Counted from the first letter of the stretch, positions 10,742-20,013 are shown. The stretch is DNA of 64,000 bases from Rhodospirillales bacterium (GCA_020638175.1 JACKJA010000002.1:62001-126000), one strand, 5' to 3'. Translations and numbers: made by a program. Notes: generated by a model not told the origin, from the letters alone.

Positions 10742-12139
10742 TTAAAGATCATCCGAAGAGGGAAGCGTAAATACCCCGATATTCTTGCCACGATACGGCA
10801 TTGCCATCTTCATGTCGTACACGGCAACCTCCTCAGGCTTGTCATAACGAATAATCGCAAAGCCAGCGGGATGATCGGCAAACCACAGATGCATATGGGC
10901 AACATTTTCGACCGCAATCGGCTTCGTCAACCGGCCCAGGAAGTTGAATTCACCCTGGTACTTCCGGGCAAACACCCAGTCTTTATCCTCATGTTCATGG
11001 ATATAAGACGCGATCGGCCGCAAATCATACCGTTTGAATACCGTCACAGACCCCGCCACATGACCCGTGACAAACACAACAAGCATAAAAGCCACGGTCA
11101 ACGCCACAGCCCGGCGCGATAGATTCGCGGTATAGGCAATGAAAATAATAATCGCCGGCAAAAACGGCACAAGGTAATGCGGCTGCTTCCCACCAATCAG
11201 AGAAAAAACAACGAGTGTCGGAACGACCATACACAAAAGAAACCGCAAGCCCGGCTCTGATTTCAGAACAGAAGGCGCCTTCTTTATCCCCTTCCAGAAA
11301 GACGGGAAAAACGCCCACGGCAAAAACAACACGGGCAGCAACGGCAGATAAAAATAAAACGGCCGGTCATGGGAACTCCCCATATTGCCGGTAATGCGGC
11401 CTGCCGTTTGCTCCCACACCAGGGAAAGCACAAAATCATCGCTGGAGGCCTGCACAACAGGAATCAACCAGAGCAAAGCCGGAATCAAAGACAGGATATA
11501 AGCCAGCAAACATCCGCCATACCATGACCAGTTGCTGCGGTTTTCCTTCATCCAGTACGGACCGAGAAGCACGGGAAACAATACATAGAGCCATGCCACC
11601 GGCCCCTTGGTTAACACCCCCAGTCCCAGAGACAACGCCAGCAGCAAAATAAACACAGGACGGCGGCTATAGGCATACGAAACCAGCGCCAGCAGAGCAC
11701 AAAGCACAAACACCGTCAGGGTGATATCGAACATCACCAGCGTCCCGTAGATCAGGAAAGGAACGCTGCCCACCATGAGAAGCGGCAAGAGCTCGAATTT
11801 ATCAGCCTTATCGCGAAACAGTTTTTGAGCCAAAATCCGGGTCAGGTAAACATTGGCCAGCGCCGCAAAAATAACCGGCAACGTACCGGCCCAGCGATTA
11901 ACTCCGAACACGGACCATGAAAGGTTAATCAGCCAGAACAATATTGGCGGTTTATGATGATATGGCTCCCAGTTAAGAGTCAGCGGCGCCAGCCAGTCAT
12001 GCCGAAGCGCCATTTCCCACGCCACCGTCAAATAACGGGTTTCATCAATCGGCAATAACGGGCGAAATGCAACAACCGTGCAAAAGAGGACAAGCAAAGC
12101 CGCCGGCACCCACAGGGTCTGTATTCGTGAATAGCTCAT
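10742..12139 (-). CDS. ArnT/PMT-type polyprenyl-linked glycosyltransferase (GT83-like)
   Basis: The 465-residue protein is a polytopic membrane enzyme with about 10-12 hydrophobic segments. Its first periplasmic loop carries PIDETRYLTVAWEM, the DETR motif of ArnT/PMT-type transferases that move a sugar from undecaprenyl phosphate to lipid A or another acceptor, followed by HHKPPILFW. Length is shorter than E. coli ArnT, with a small C-terminal domain. Upstream on the same strand lie a LABN protein and a DPM1-type glycosyltransferase, which together suggest synthesis and transfer of a lipid-linked sugar. Acceptor and sugar cannot be read from the sequence. Confidence 0.85.
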   Translation of the reverse strand: MSYSRIQTLWVPAALLVLFCTVVAFRPLLPIDETRYLTVAWEMALRHDWLAPLTLNWEPYHHKPPILFWLINLSWSVFGVNRWAGTLPVIFAALANVYLTRILAQKLFRDKADKFELLPLLMVGSVPFLIYGTLVMFDITLTVFVLCALLALVSYAYSRRPVFILLLALSLGLGVLTKGPVAWLYVLFPVLLGPYWMKENRSNWSWYGGCLLAYILSLIPALLWLIPVVQASSDDFVLSLVWEQTAGRITGNMGSSHDRPFYFYLPLLPVLFLPWAFFPSFWKGIKKAPSVLKSEPGLRFLLCMVVPTLVVFSLIGGKQPHYLVPFLPAIIIFIAYTANLSRRAVALTVAFMLVVFVTGHVAGSVTVFKRYDLRPIASYIHEHEDKDWVFARKYQGEFNFLGRLTKPIAVENVAHMHLWFADHPAGFAIIRYDKPEEVAVYDMKMAMPYRGKNIGVFTLPSSDDL

Positions 12140-12151
12140 GGAAATATGATC

Positions 12152-12469
12152 TTAATTTGACGTTTCAGAGACATCGGCCGCACCATCCGGCACTTTACGA
12201 TGAATAAAATAAAGATTACGGCTGTAAATCAAAAGCCCCGTGCTTTGCCCCAGTATAAAAACAGGATCCTGCCGCCAGATAGCATAACTCAAAAGAACCA
12301 GACCGCCGCCAATACTGAAATACCAAAAGGCATTGGGAATAATGCTTTCCCCTTTCTTTTCCGACGCAATCCATTGCACGAAAAAGCGCATAAAAAACAG
12401 GCCTTGCCCCAAAAAACCAACCGCCAACCAAACGGTCTCGGGATTTATATGCGAAAACAGCGCAGACAT
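12152..12469 (-). CDS. Lipid A biosynthesis N-terminal domain (LABN) membrane protein
   Basis: The 105-residue protein has three or four membrane helices and the LABN pattern LGQGLFFMRFFVQWIASEKK, then IPNAFWYFSIGGGLVLL and GQSTGLLIYSRNLYFIH. LABN proteins are found fused to or beside glycosyltransferases of lipid A modification. An AGAGG ribosome binding site lies 6 nt before the ATG. It sits between the GT2 and ArnT-like genes with gaps of about 10 bp, indicating one operon. The precise role of the family is not settled; flipping or handling of a polyprenyl-linked sugar is inference. Confidence 0.9.
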   Translation of the reverse strand: MSALFSHINPETVWLAVGFLGQGLFFMRFFVQWIASEKKGESIIPNAFWYFSIGGGLVLLSYAIWRQDPVFILGQSTGLLIYSRNLYFIHRKVPDGAADVSETSN

Positions 12470-12478
12470 TTTTCCTCT

Positions 12479-13210
12479 TTAGCTTAATTCTTCATACGTA
12501 TCGTCGAAATCAACGCGCTGCGCTCTTTTCTGGAGCCACAAAACGCCGATAATATCACTAATACCAACAAACAGCCGGTCCAGCGTCCCATATTTTGATT
12601 GTCCATGTGTCCGTGGACGGTGAGAAACATCGGCATGAGCAAGCTGCACGCCTTCTCGTATCATAAGTGCCGGCAAAAAACGATGCATATGATCGAAATA
12701 CGGCAAATTTAGATAATCCCGCCGCCGAAACATCTTCAGCGAACAGCCTGTATCTTTCGTCTGATCCTTGAGAAGCCCGGCTCGGATAGCATTGGCCAGA
12801 CGCGAGGAAACACGGCGAACCCAGTTATCATTACGCTTTTTGCGCTCGCCCAAAACGGCTACTTTCGGCAGTTCTTCCCCAAACGACGTATAGACATCAT
12901 ACAGAATTCTTATATCAGCAGGATCATTCTGGCCATCGCCGTCCATGGTGACAATAAGGTCATTACCGGCCGCTTTGATGCCTGTCCAGAGCGCCGCAGA
13001 TTGTCCGCCCCGGTGATTATGCCGAATAAGCCGCAGAGCCGGGAATTTTTCGCGCAACGCCTTAAGCCGTTCAAATGAACCGTCTGAACTGCTGTCATCC
13101 ACGTACACGATTTCACTGATCGGTAACTCTTGAGCCACATCCGCTATTTCCCTTAACAAGGAGTCTATATTGTCTTTTTCGTTAAAAATGGGAACAACAA
13201 CGGAAATCAT
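12479..13210 (-). CDS. Family 2 glycosyltransferase, dolichol-phosphate mannosyltransferase type
   Basis: The 243-residue cytoplasmic GT-A transferase begins MISVVVPIFNEKDNI, with the nucleotide-sugar motif IVYVDDSSSDGS and the metal-binding VTMDGDGQNDPADI. It resembles the catalytic domain of DPM1, ArnC and GtrB, which load a sugar onto polyprenyl phosphate, but lacks the C-terminal membrane helices of ArnC. It is first in the three-gene set with the LABN and ArnT-like proteins, so it probably makes the lipid-linked donor for the latter. The ribosome binding site is weak. Confidence 0.9.
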   Translation of the reverse strand: MISVVVPIFNEKDNIDSLLREIADVAQELPISEIVYVDDSSSDGSFERLKALREKFPALRLIRHNHRGGQSAALWTGIKAAGNDLIVTMDGDGQNDPADIRILYDVYTSFGEELPKVAVLGERKKRNDNWVRRVSSRLANAIRAGLLKDQTKDTGCSLKMFRRRDYLNLPYFDHMHRFLPALMIREGVQLAHADVSHRPRTHGQSKYGTLDRLFVGISDIIGVLWLQKRAQRVDFDDTYEELS

Positions 13211-13359
13211 ACTATAGAGCCTATAACTTGTTTATTTTTACAAAAGAGTAAGTACACGGGCAACCTGAAGCGAAACTGAAGACATACAAAAAAATCACGC
13301 AAACCACCAGAAGGAATAAAAACAATCCGCCCGTCACACAGCCCTGTTTACCACATTTA

Positions 13360-14499
13360 TCAAGCCGCCACACTTTCAGTTTTAGGCATAAGAGCACTGT
13401 TCTCCACATGGAAAAACGCGGCCCGTCCATCAAGATGCCGGAACAAACCTTCATCCGTTCCGGTCAGCCAGACCTGCCCGCCCATTGCCAGCAAAACATC
13501 ATAAAGCGCCGCCCGGCGATAATCGTCAAGATGTGCGGCAACCTCATCCAAAAGCAATAACGGCGGCCCGCCCCGCTCGGCAGCAATCAACCGGCTATGG
13601 GCCAGCGTAATACCGATGAGCAGCGCCTTTTGCTCCCCTGTCGAGCACTGCGCCGCGGGCATATCCTTGACGGTAAAACGCACGGCCAGATCCGTTTTAT
13701 GTGGCCCGGTCGCGGCTCCGCCGCTCATGGCGTCCAGCTCCCGGCTTTGCCTGAGCTGATATTTAAACATGTCCTCGACCTCCAGCGCCGGCGCCCGTGC
13801 CAGTAATTCCTCCACCGTGCCTTTAACAAAAAGCCGGGCATGCGGAAAAGCAGTGCCATCATCCCGGTCGCACGCCTCTTGCAAACGCTCTACAAAATGC
13901 AGGCGCGCCGCCGCAAGCGCCGTCCCGGTCTCCGCCATCGTCGCCTCTAACGCATCGACCCAGTGGGGATCGAACCCCCGTTCATCTTGCAAGAGTTTCG
14001 AGCGCTGGCGCAGCGCATTCTCATAGCGTGTCGTGCGTCCGGAATGGCCGGGATCGAACGCAAACACCAGCCGGTCTAAAAACCGCCGCCGCTCCGATGC
14101 CCCGTCCAGAAACAGCCGGTCCATCTGCGGTGTCAGCCAAACCGCCGCGACATATTCCGCCAGCGCGCTCTGGGCCTTGGCCGGAACGCCGTTAATCCGG
14201 ATCAATCGTTTGTTGTCTTTGTCGGGATCGGCCCCCGTTCCGATTTTGATAAAGCCATAGGCCGTCTCAACATCTGCCGCCACCGCCCAGGAATGGGACC
14301 GCCCGCGGCTCTGGATCTCGGAAACTTTCGCCCCGCGCAAACCCCGCCCCGGCGCCAGCAAAGACAGAGCCTCCAAAACATTGGTTTTTCCCGCCCCGTT
14401 CGCCCCATACAATACAACAGGCCCGGCGGGCAAGTCTCGCAAGACCGCATCGTCATAGCACCGAAAATTTGTTAAACTTAAATCCCGAACCAATATCAT
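13360..14499 (-). CDS. recF: DNA replication and repair protein RecF
   Basis: An SMC-like ABC ATPase that helps load RecA at single-strand gaps. It starts MILVRDLSLTNFRCYDDAVL, typical of RecF. Walker A is GANGAGKTN (about residues 34-42), the ABC signature is CSTGEQKALL, and Walker B is LLLLDEVAAHLD. Length of 379 residues is normal. It lies between the glycan cassette and a GNAT gene, downstream of dnaN on the same strand, a shuffled form of the dnaN-recF-gyrB order. Confidence 0.97.
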   Translation of the reverse strand: MILVRDLSLTNFRCYDDAVLRDLPAGPVVLYGANGAGKTNVLEALSLLAPGRGLRGAKVSEIQSRGRSHSWAVAADVETAYGFIKIGTGADPDKDNKRLIRINGVPAKAQSALAEYVAAVWLTPQMDRLFLDGASERRRFLDRLVFAFDPGHSGRTTRYENALRQRSKLLQDERGFDPHWVDALEATMAETGTALAAARLHFVERLQEACDRDDGTAFPHARLFVKGTVEELLARAPALEVEDMFKYQLRQSRELDAMSGGAATGPHKTDLAVRFTVKDMPAAQCSTGEQKALLIGITLAHSRLIAAERGGPPLLLLDEVAAHLDDYRRAALYDVLLAMGGQVWLTGTDEGLFRHLDGRAAFFHVENSALMPKTESVAA

Positions 14500-14531
14500 A
14501 CGACTATTCTAACCACAGAAACCTGCAAATA

Positions 14532-15017
14532 TCACTGAATCATTTCCCTGTCATTCAGAGGTAAAATCATCCAGATCATAGGATTAACGGGATCGTTTTC
14601 ATTTTCCTCTAGCAAGGCTTTAAACCCATACTCCTGATAAAAAGCCCGCGTCCGAGCATAGTAAACATCATCACTCCGGGCGCTTAACGTATTAACAATC
14701 ATGAATTCATACCCTTGGCACAACGCATATTCCCTAGCCGTATCCATCAATGCCTTGCCAATCCCTTGCCTGTGATGTTGTGGCACAACGCCCATCCACC
14801 ACACCTCCAACGATCGCCGCATGTGATCTTTCAAACCGATAAACCCCATCAGCTTGCCATCATAAAAACCAGCAAAAACCTCTCTGGTCGCCATACCGGA
14901 AATATAGTTCTTGTTGGCATCCGGCATACCGAACCAATCCGGCAACAACGGTATTATTTCCCGGCAATATGCGGATTTCAAAGCCTCGTCTTGTACATGA
15001 ACAACATCCAGTTCCAT
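14532..15017 (-). CDS. GNAT family N-acetyltransferase
   Basis: This is a GNAT protein with the acetyl-CoA loop GVVPQHHRQGIGKALMDTA and a C-terminal TRAFYQEYGFKAL segment. The ORF can open 20 codons further upstream (15077), but that ATG lacks a ribosome binding site, and the family N-terminus MELDVVHVQDE fits the start at 15017 preceded by GGGG at about 8 nt. It is wedged between dnaN and recF on the same strand. The substrate is unknown; the start has moderate certainty. Confidence 0.8.
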   Translation of the reverse strand: MELDVVHVQDEALKSAYCREIIPLLPDWFGMPDANKNYISGMATREVFAGFYDGKLMGFIGLKDHMRRSLEVWWMGVVPQHHRQGIGKALMDTAREYALCQGYEFMIVNTLSARSDDVYYARTRAFYQEYGFKALLEENENDPVNPMIWMILPLNDREMIQ

Positions 15018-15085
15018 TGCCAGACCCCATGTAAAAAGGGCACGATTTACACCGCGCCCCTGATTGATTGTTATCATTATTTGAA

Positions 15086-16201
15086 TTAAACCCGCAGCGG
15101 CATTAAGACATACAGCGCGGAATTATCGCTGGTGTCCTGAATGATCGTCGGGCTGGCGGCATCAGCCAGCGTCAAACGACACCCATCGCCTTCAATCTGG
15201 GAGGTGATATCCAAAAGATACTTGGCGTTAAAGCCGATCTCCAGATTATCATTCCCGTGGATTTCCAGATCTTCCGTTGCGCTGCCCGATTCCGGCGAAT
15301 TGGCCGAAAGCGTCATGGTGTTGCCATGCAGTGTCAATTTCACCGCGCGAGATTTCCCATCCGAAATGGTCGACACCCGGTCGATCGCGCTGGAAAACAG
15401 CTTGGGATTAATCTCGACAATCTTGTCATTCCCGGACGGAATGACCTGTTCGTAATTCGGGAACGTCCCGTCGATCAGCTTGCTGGTCAGAACAATATGG
15501 TCGAACGCAAAGCGAACCTTGCTTTCCGACAGGCTAATCTGGATAGAATCGGCAGCCTCCTCAGCCAGCTTGCGCAACTCGCCCACGGCTTTCCGCGGAA
15601 TAATCACACCCGGCATCCCTTCGGCGCCAGCCGGCAGCGGCATTTCAAAGCGGGCCAGACGGTGCCCGTCTGTCGCCACAGCGCGCAAAACTTTCACCCC
15701 TTCCTGATCGGCTTCATGGACATAGATACCGTTCAGGTAATAACGGGTTTCTTCGGTCGACATGGCAAATTTCGTCCGGTCGATCAAAGCGCGCAAATCA
15801 GCCGCCGGCAACGTAAAGCTCGCCGGCAGGTCAGCGCCGCCCATTTCCGGGAAATCGGCAATCGGCAGGCAGCTCAGACGGAAATTGGAGCGCCCGGCCC
15901 GAACCGTCATGATATTCCCGCCATCAGCCAGCTCAAGCTCCACCGAAGAATTATCAGGCAACTTCCGAACGATATCGTGCAGCGTGTGCGCCGGTGCCGT
16001 CGTTGCGCCCGGCTGGTCGACTTGCGCCGCCACAGCCTCGTTAATCTCCAGATCCATATCCGTTGTGCTCATGGAAAGCGTGCCGTCCTCGGCCTTCAAC
16101 AGAACATTGGAGAGAATAGGAATCGTATTGCGGCGTTCGACAACGCTCTGCACATGGTTAAGCGATCGCAACAAAGCTGCACGGTCAATGCTCAGTTTCA
16201 T
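15086..16201 (-). CDS. dnaN: DNA polymerase III subunit beta (sliding clamp)
   Basis: The beta clamp tethers replicative polymerase to DNA. The start MKLSIDRAALLRSLNHVQ at 16201 follows AGGAAGG at 6 nt; the longer ORF from 16243 is not needed. The 371 residues contain the three clamp repeats, with RRNTIPILSNVLL in the first, RYYLNGIYVH and ATDGHRLARFEMPL in the second, and the usual C-terminal ending ALYVLMPLRV. In many alphaproteobacteria dnaN lies near recF and gyrB as here. Confidence 0.98.
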   Translation of the reverse strand: MKLSIDRAALLRSLNHVQSVVERRNTIPILSNVLLKAEDGTLSMSTTDMDLEINEAVAAQVDQPGATTAPAHTLHDIVRKLPDNSSVELELADGGNIMTVRAGRSNFRLSCLPIADFPEMGGADLPASFTLPAADLRALIDRTKFAMSTEETRYYLNGIYVHEADQEGVKVLRAVATDGHRLARFEMPLPAGAEGMPGVIIPRKAVGELRKLAEEAADSIQISLSESKVRFAFDHIVLTSKLIDGTFPNYEQVIPSGNDKIVEINPKLFSSAIDRVSTISDGKSRAVKLTLHGNTMTLSANSPESGSATEDLEIHGNDNLEIGFNAKYLLDITSQIEGDGCRLTLADAASPTIIQDTSDNSALYVLMPLRV

Positions 16202-16391
16202 ATTTGCCTTCCTGATATTCTTAAAAACCCTAGGGAATCGCAATATAACACACGGTGCCCGGAACCCAAATATTTTCCTGTAATTCGCATAATTTTACTG
16301 CGGATAGATATTTCAACCTTGAATGCCGGCAAACACAATGTGACAATAGGGCAGCAATACCCTTTCATCCGTTTCCGGAGCTTATTTACCC

Positions 16392-17534
16392 ATGTCCGTA
16401 TCCAAACGCCGCCTGTTCGATATTTTGGAAGGCCAACCCGAAGGTAAAGGCTGGCCCGCTTATGTCCTACACTACGGGATCATTGGCCTTATTATTCTGA
16501 ATGTCACGACCCTGATTTTAGAAACAGTCCCGGAACTGGCCGAACCATACCGCCCCTTGTTTCATTTCACCGAATTAGTTTCCGTATTTTTGTTTAGCTG
16601 CGAATATATCGTGCGCGTCTGGGTCAGCACCGAGGACCGCACCGGACGCTATAGACATCCGCTCTGGGGCCGTTTGCGCTATATGGCAACGCCGATGGCC
16701 ATCATTGATTTACTGGCTGTCGCACCGTTTTATTTTGCCATAGGCTACGGACTTGATTTCATGTTCCTGCGGCTGTTCCGGGTTTTGCGAATGCTAAAGC
16801 TCATCCGTTATTCTCCGGCATTGGCGACACTGGCCCGCGTCTATCGCGCCGAAGGCCGCTCCATCGCCGCCGCCCTGATGGTCATGATGACCTTGCTTGT
16901 CTTTTCATCAACTGTTCTATGGATGTTGGAAAACCGGCAGCAACCCGATAACTTCGGCAGCATTCCAGCGGCCATGTGGTGGGCAATGGCCACCCTGACG
17001 ACCGTTGGCTATGGCGATGTTGTACCCGTTACAATTCTCGGTCGCATTGTCGGCAGCGTCGTAATGCTGCTTGGCATCGGTATGTACACCCTGCCTGCGG
17101 CCATTCTGGCCACCGGCTTTGCACGAGAAATCAAACGCAGCGACTTTCTGGTGTCTTTCGACCGTCTGGCTCATATCCCGATTTTCAAAGATCTAAGCGC
17201 CCAGCAAATTTCAATGGTAGCCAAATCCCTGCACGCCCAGATTTTTCCGGCCCACTACCTGATCTTGCAGAGAAACGAGGAACCGCAAGCCCTGTACATC
17301 ATAACGGAAGGGGAAGTGCGCTTGTCCCTGCCCGATCAGGAAAAAGTTCTCGGACCCGGCGATACGTTCGGGGCGCTGGCGGAATTTGGCAACCGCGAAG
17401 CTTATCAAGCCCACATCCAGACCGATACGGAATGCCGGATTTTGATGCTGGACCTGCAGGATTTCAACCATTTACTGACCCAGTGGCCGGAATTACGCCA
17501 GTCCATCATCGACTTCCACAATCGCCGTCAGTAA
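16392..17534 (+). CDS. Voltage-sensor type K+ channel with C-terminal cyclic-nucleotide-binding domain
   Basis: The 380-residue protein has six membrane segments. S4 carries spaced arginines (FLRLFRVLRMLKLIRY), and the pore loop has TLTTVGYGD with the selectivity filter at about 204-209. From about residue 255 a cNMP-binding jelly-roll is seen: YLILQRNEEPQALYIITEGE, then GPGDTFGALAEFG, the phosphate-cassette position. Layout and length match MlotiK1-type bacterial CNG channels. The cassette lacks the usual R(T/S)A arginine after FGALAEFGN, so nucleotide binding is not assured. It is the only plus-strand gene in this replication region and ends at a bidirectional terminator. Confidence 0.9.
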   Translation: MSVSKRRLFDILEGQPEGKGWPAYVLHYGIIGLIILNVTTLILETVPELAEPYRPLFHFTELVSVFLFSCEYIVRVWVSTEDRTGRYRHPLWGRLRYMATPMAIIDLLAVAPFYFAIGYGLDFMFLRLFRVLRMLKLIRYSPALATLARVYRAEGRSIAAALMVMMTLLVFSSTVLWMLENRQQPDNFGSIPAAMWWAMATLTTVGYGDVVPVTILGRIVGSVVMLLGIGMYTLPAAILATGFAREIKRSDFLVSFDRLAHIPIFKDLSAQQISMVAKSLHAQIFPAHYLILQRNEEPQALYIITEGEVRLSLPDQEKVLGPGDTFGALAEFGNREAYQAHIQTDTECRILMLDLQDFNHLLTQWPELRQSIIDFHNRRQ

Positions 17535-17541
17535 ACAAAAT

Positions 17542-17578
17542 AAAAAAACGCGGAGAGATAAACTCCCCGCGTTTTTTA
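17542..17578. terminator. Bidirectional terminator between the K+ channel gene and dnaA
   Basis: A hairpin with stem AAAAACGCGG-AG / CT-CCGCGTTTTT lies between convergent genes. It has an A tract on one side and a T tract on the other, so it can terminate both transcripts. Confidence 0.85.
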
Positions 17579-17670
17579 TGTCCCTCACCATGGAGGGCAC
17601 ATAAGAAACCGCCATATTGACATAGGAAAGGAGGACAATAAACGGGCGGCTCCTTTCATTCTTTAAGCCA

Positions 17671-19101
17671 TCAGCCTGTCAACGCCCGGCGAATGATGTC
17701 AACATCCTGTGAAATCTGGGCGTCGTCGTTAATCAGCTCATCAACCTTGCGCACGGCATGCATCACGGTTGTGTGATCCCGTCCGCCAAATTTCCGACCG
17801 ATTTCCGGCAAGGAACGCGCCGTCAGTTGCTTGGCCAGATACATGGCAATCTGCCGGGGACGCGCGACATTCCGGGCCCGGCGGGCTGAATGCATGTCAG
17901 TCAGACGGATGTTATAGTGTTCCGCCACCTTGCGCTGGATTTCATCAATCGTAATCCGGCGATCGTGAGAGCGCAGCAAATCCTGCAACAGCTCTTGCGT
18001 CGACTCCAGCGTCACAGCCGCCTTCGTAACATCGGCGTGCGCCACAATCCGGTTCAGCGCCCCTTCCAGTTCACGGATATTCGAAGTCACTTTCAGTGCC
18101 AGGAATTCCAGAACAGCATCCGGGATCGATGCGCCCAACATATCGCGTTTGGATTGCAAAATGCCCAGCCGCAGATCATAGGTGCTCGGATGGATATCAG
18201 CCACCAGCCCCCACGCCAGACGGGAACGCAGACGCTCTTCCAGCCCCAGCAGATCAGACGGCGCTTTATCAGCGGAAATTACGATCTGTTTGTTCTGGTC
18301 GACCAACGCATTAAAGGTATGGAAGAATTCTTCCTGTGTGCTTTCCTTGCCGCTGATGAACTGAATGTCATCAATCATCAGGACATCAACCGAACGGAAC
18401 GTTTCTTTAAACGCCATCGTATCTTTGGCCCGCAACGCACGCACAAACTGGTACATGAATTTCTCGGCTGACAGGTACATTACGCGTTTTTCCGGGCTTT
18501 GTTCTTTCAGCGCCCAGCCGATCGCATGCATCAAATGGGTTTTACCAAGGCCAACACCGCCATACAGGAACAACGGGTTAAACGGCACGTTCTGGCTTTC
18601 GACAATCCGGCGCGCCGCGGCAAACGCCAGCGCATTCGGGTTACCGACAACAAAGCTGTCAAATGTATAGCGGGGATCAAACGGCGAAGACAGTTCAAAC
18701 GGGTCGGCATCCTTGCCGTTCTGGTTGGCTTTCTTTTTGTCATCCTTGGCGGACGGCTCGGAGTCACTGTGAATGGCATTTTGAACGACAACGATCTCGA
18801 CACGCTGAATTTCGTTATTTTTTTCGCGGCACATTTCGAGAATACGGCCCGCATAATGGGATTGAATCCAGTCACGCATAAAACGGGTAGGAACGGAAAC
18901 TTCCAGCGCACCGTGATAGCAAGCCTGCAATGTCAGAGGTTTTAACCAGCTGCGAAAAACGGCTTCACCGAACTCGTCGCGAAATTCTTTATAAACAGCA
19001 TCCCAAAGGCTGGAAATTTCCGGCGTCGGAACAAAAGAAACATGTTCACCACCCCCTTGGTTAGCTTGCATGGCTGCTCCCATATCCGCGACTTCTGCCA
19101 T
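17671..19101 (-). CDS. dnaA: Chromosomal replication initiator protein DnaA
   Basis: The AAA+ initiator that binds DnaA boxes and opens the origin. At 476 residues it has domain I (SSLWDAVYKEFRDEFGEAVF), a charged linker with KDDKKKANQNGKD, Walker A GGVGLGKTHL, Walker B VDVLMIDDIQF, the arginine-finger region LEERLRSRLAWGL, and the DNA-binding signature GRDHTTVMHAVRKV in domain IV. An N-terminal extension of about 25 residues precedes domain I. It follows rpsT on the same strand, an order seen in several alphaproteobacteria. Confidence 0.98.
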   Translation of the reverse strand: MAEVADMGAAMQANQGGGEHVSFVPTPEISSLWDAVYKEFRDEFGEAVFRSWLKPLTLQACYHGALEVSVPTRFMRDWIQSHYAGRILEMCREKNNEIQRVEIVVVQNAIHSDSEPSAKDDKKKANQNGKDADPFELSSPFDPRYTFDSFVVGNPNALAFAAARRIVESQNVPFNPLFLYGGVGLGKTHLMHAIGWALKEQSPEKRVMYLSAEKFMYQFVRALRAKDTMAFKETFRSVDVLMIDDIQFISGKESTQEEFFHTFNALVDQNKQIVISADKAPSDLLGLEERLRSRLAWGLVADIHPSTYDLRLGILQSKRDMLGASIPDAVLEFLALKVTSNIRELEGALNRIVAHADVTKAAVTLESTQELLQDLLRSHDRRITIDEIQRKVAEHYNIRLTDMHSARRARNVARPRQIAMYLAKQLTARSLPEIGRKFGGRDHTTVMHAVRKVDELINDDAQISQDVDIIRRALTG

Positions 19102-19128
19102 TCTCTGATTCTCCCGTGTAACTTATCT

Positions 19129-19157
19129 GGTTAAACAAAAATTTATTCTTTTGTCAA
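19129..19157 (-). promoter_or_regulatory. Probable sigma-70 promoter of dnaA
   Basis: On the minus strand TTGACA (19152-19157) is followed after 17 nt by TTAACC (19129-19134). The -35 is perfect and the -10 is weak. It lies 28 bp before the dnaA start. Confidence 0.5.
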
Positions 19158-19715
19158 AATCATCCCTTGGGATACCCCTTCGACAAAAAGATCACAGCCC
19201 TGAAAATCCACGCCGACCCATTAAAAACGGAGCGTTTTCTCTTACTGACCATGACAAAACCGTACAGGTTACCACCAGACTGGAAACAAGCCCCCTATGA
19301 TGTCTTTGTCTCCCCAAAAGACATCAAGGCCGTTTTGTTCAGGTGTCCCCTTTTCACACTCTCGCACAGAATTTTTCTGCGATTTTTCTCTATCCACCCG
19401 GATCGGATTGACCCCTAAAAGCACCAAAAAAGCGCCTTACTTTGGATTTTTCCCATGTATGTTTTGTTTTTTACAAAGTCCTCTCCGACATGGGTCGAAA
19501 GCCCTTGTTTTATGCGGGGTTCCAGCAACAAAAGACTGTCGCCGTCCCGATAAAATTGACCTTAAACAGGTTTAAATTTGATTGCAATGAGATCAAAACG
19601 CGAACACTCAAAACGCAATTTTTTTACAGAAAAAAAATTCCCCATAGGGGAAGGGCCCGGAAAATTAACTCTCCGGACTGCGCGTCAAAATGATCTGATT
19701 TCCTTCAAAAGAATA
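19158..19715. other. Long AT-rich gap upstream of dnaA, no convincing gene
   Basis: More than 550 bp between the dnaA promoter and the rpsT terminator hold no ORF with family features or a ribosome binding site. The 83- and 92-codon frames have low-complexity, gene-unlike sequence. Runs of A and T and several CAAAA/TTTTG motifs occur. Only a loose DnaA-box relative, CTATCCACC near 19389, was found. It may carry regulatory elements of dnaA; an origin function is not supported by a box cluster. Confidence 0.4.
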
Positions 19716-19742
19716 CCGGTCCCCAAACGACCGGAGTTTTTT
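19716..19742. terminator. Stem-loop after rpsT
   Basis: CCGGTC (19716-19721) pairs with GACCGG (19729-19734), and a T6 tract follows on the plus strand at 19737-19742. On the minus strand, downstream of rpsT, the T tract is weaker. It lies directly beyond the rpsT stop. Confidence 0.55.
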
Positions 19743-20013
19743 AAGAAGCTTCTTTGAGCTTTCTAATGCGGGCCGTCAAACGTGACAGCTTACGAGACGC
19801 CACATTTTTGTGGACGACACCTTTGGCCACGCCACGCTGAATCTCAGGCTGAGCTTCTTTGAAAGCGCTTTCGGCCTGCGTGGCATCACCGGTGGTCAGG
19901 GCCAGTTCGACTTTCTTGATGAAAGTACGAATACGGCTGCGGCGATCACGATTGATCTCCGTGCGGCGTGCGTTGCGACGAATGCGTTTCTTAGCTGATG
20001 CGTGGTTTGCCAT
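19741..20013 (-). CDS. rpsT: 30S ribosomal protein S20
   Basis: The small basic 16S rRNA-binding protein of the 30S subunit. It starts [21 protein letters not shown], the canonical S20 beginning, and has the two long helices ending [14 protein letters not shown]. The 90-residue length is normal. It precedes dnaA on the same strand with a long gap and a hairpin between them, and it has its own strong promoter about 90 bp upstream. Confidence 0.97.
   Translation of the reverse strand: MANHASAKKRIRRNARRTEINRDRRSRIRTFIKKVELALTTGDATQAESAFKEAQPEIQRGVAKGVVHKNVASRKLSRLTARIRKLKEAS

Noticed and set aside
15257..16447. 396-codon frame antisense to dnaN
   Set aside because: A shadow of dnaN produced by codon bias; sequence is Arg/His/Gln-rich and unlike a protein.
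19380..19400. Possible oriC at a DnaA-box-like CTATCCACC
   Set aside because: A single poor match with two deviations; no cluster of boxes and no recognised unwinding element arrangement.
19167..19575. Two plus-strand frames of 83 and 92 codons in the dnaA-rpsT gap
   Set aside because: They overlap each other, lack ribosome binding sites and show no domain or conserved pattern.
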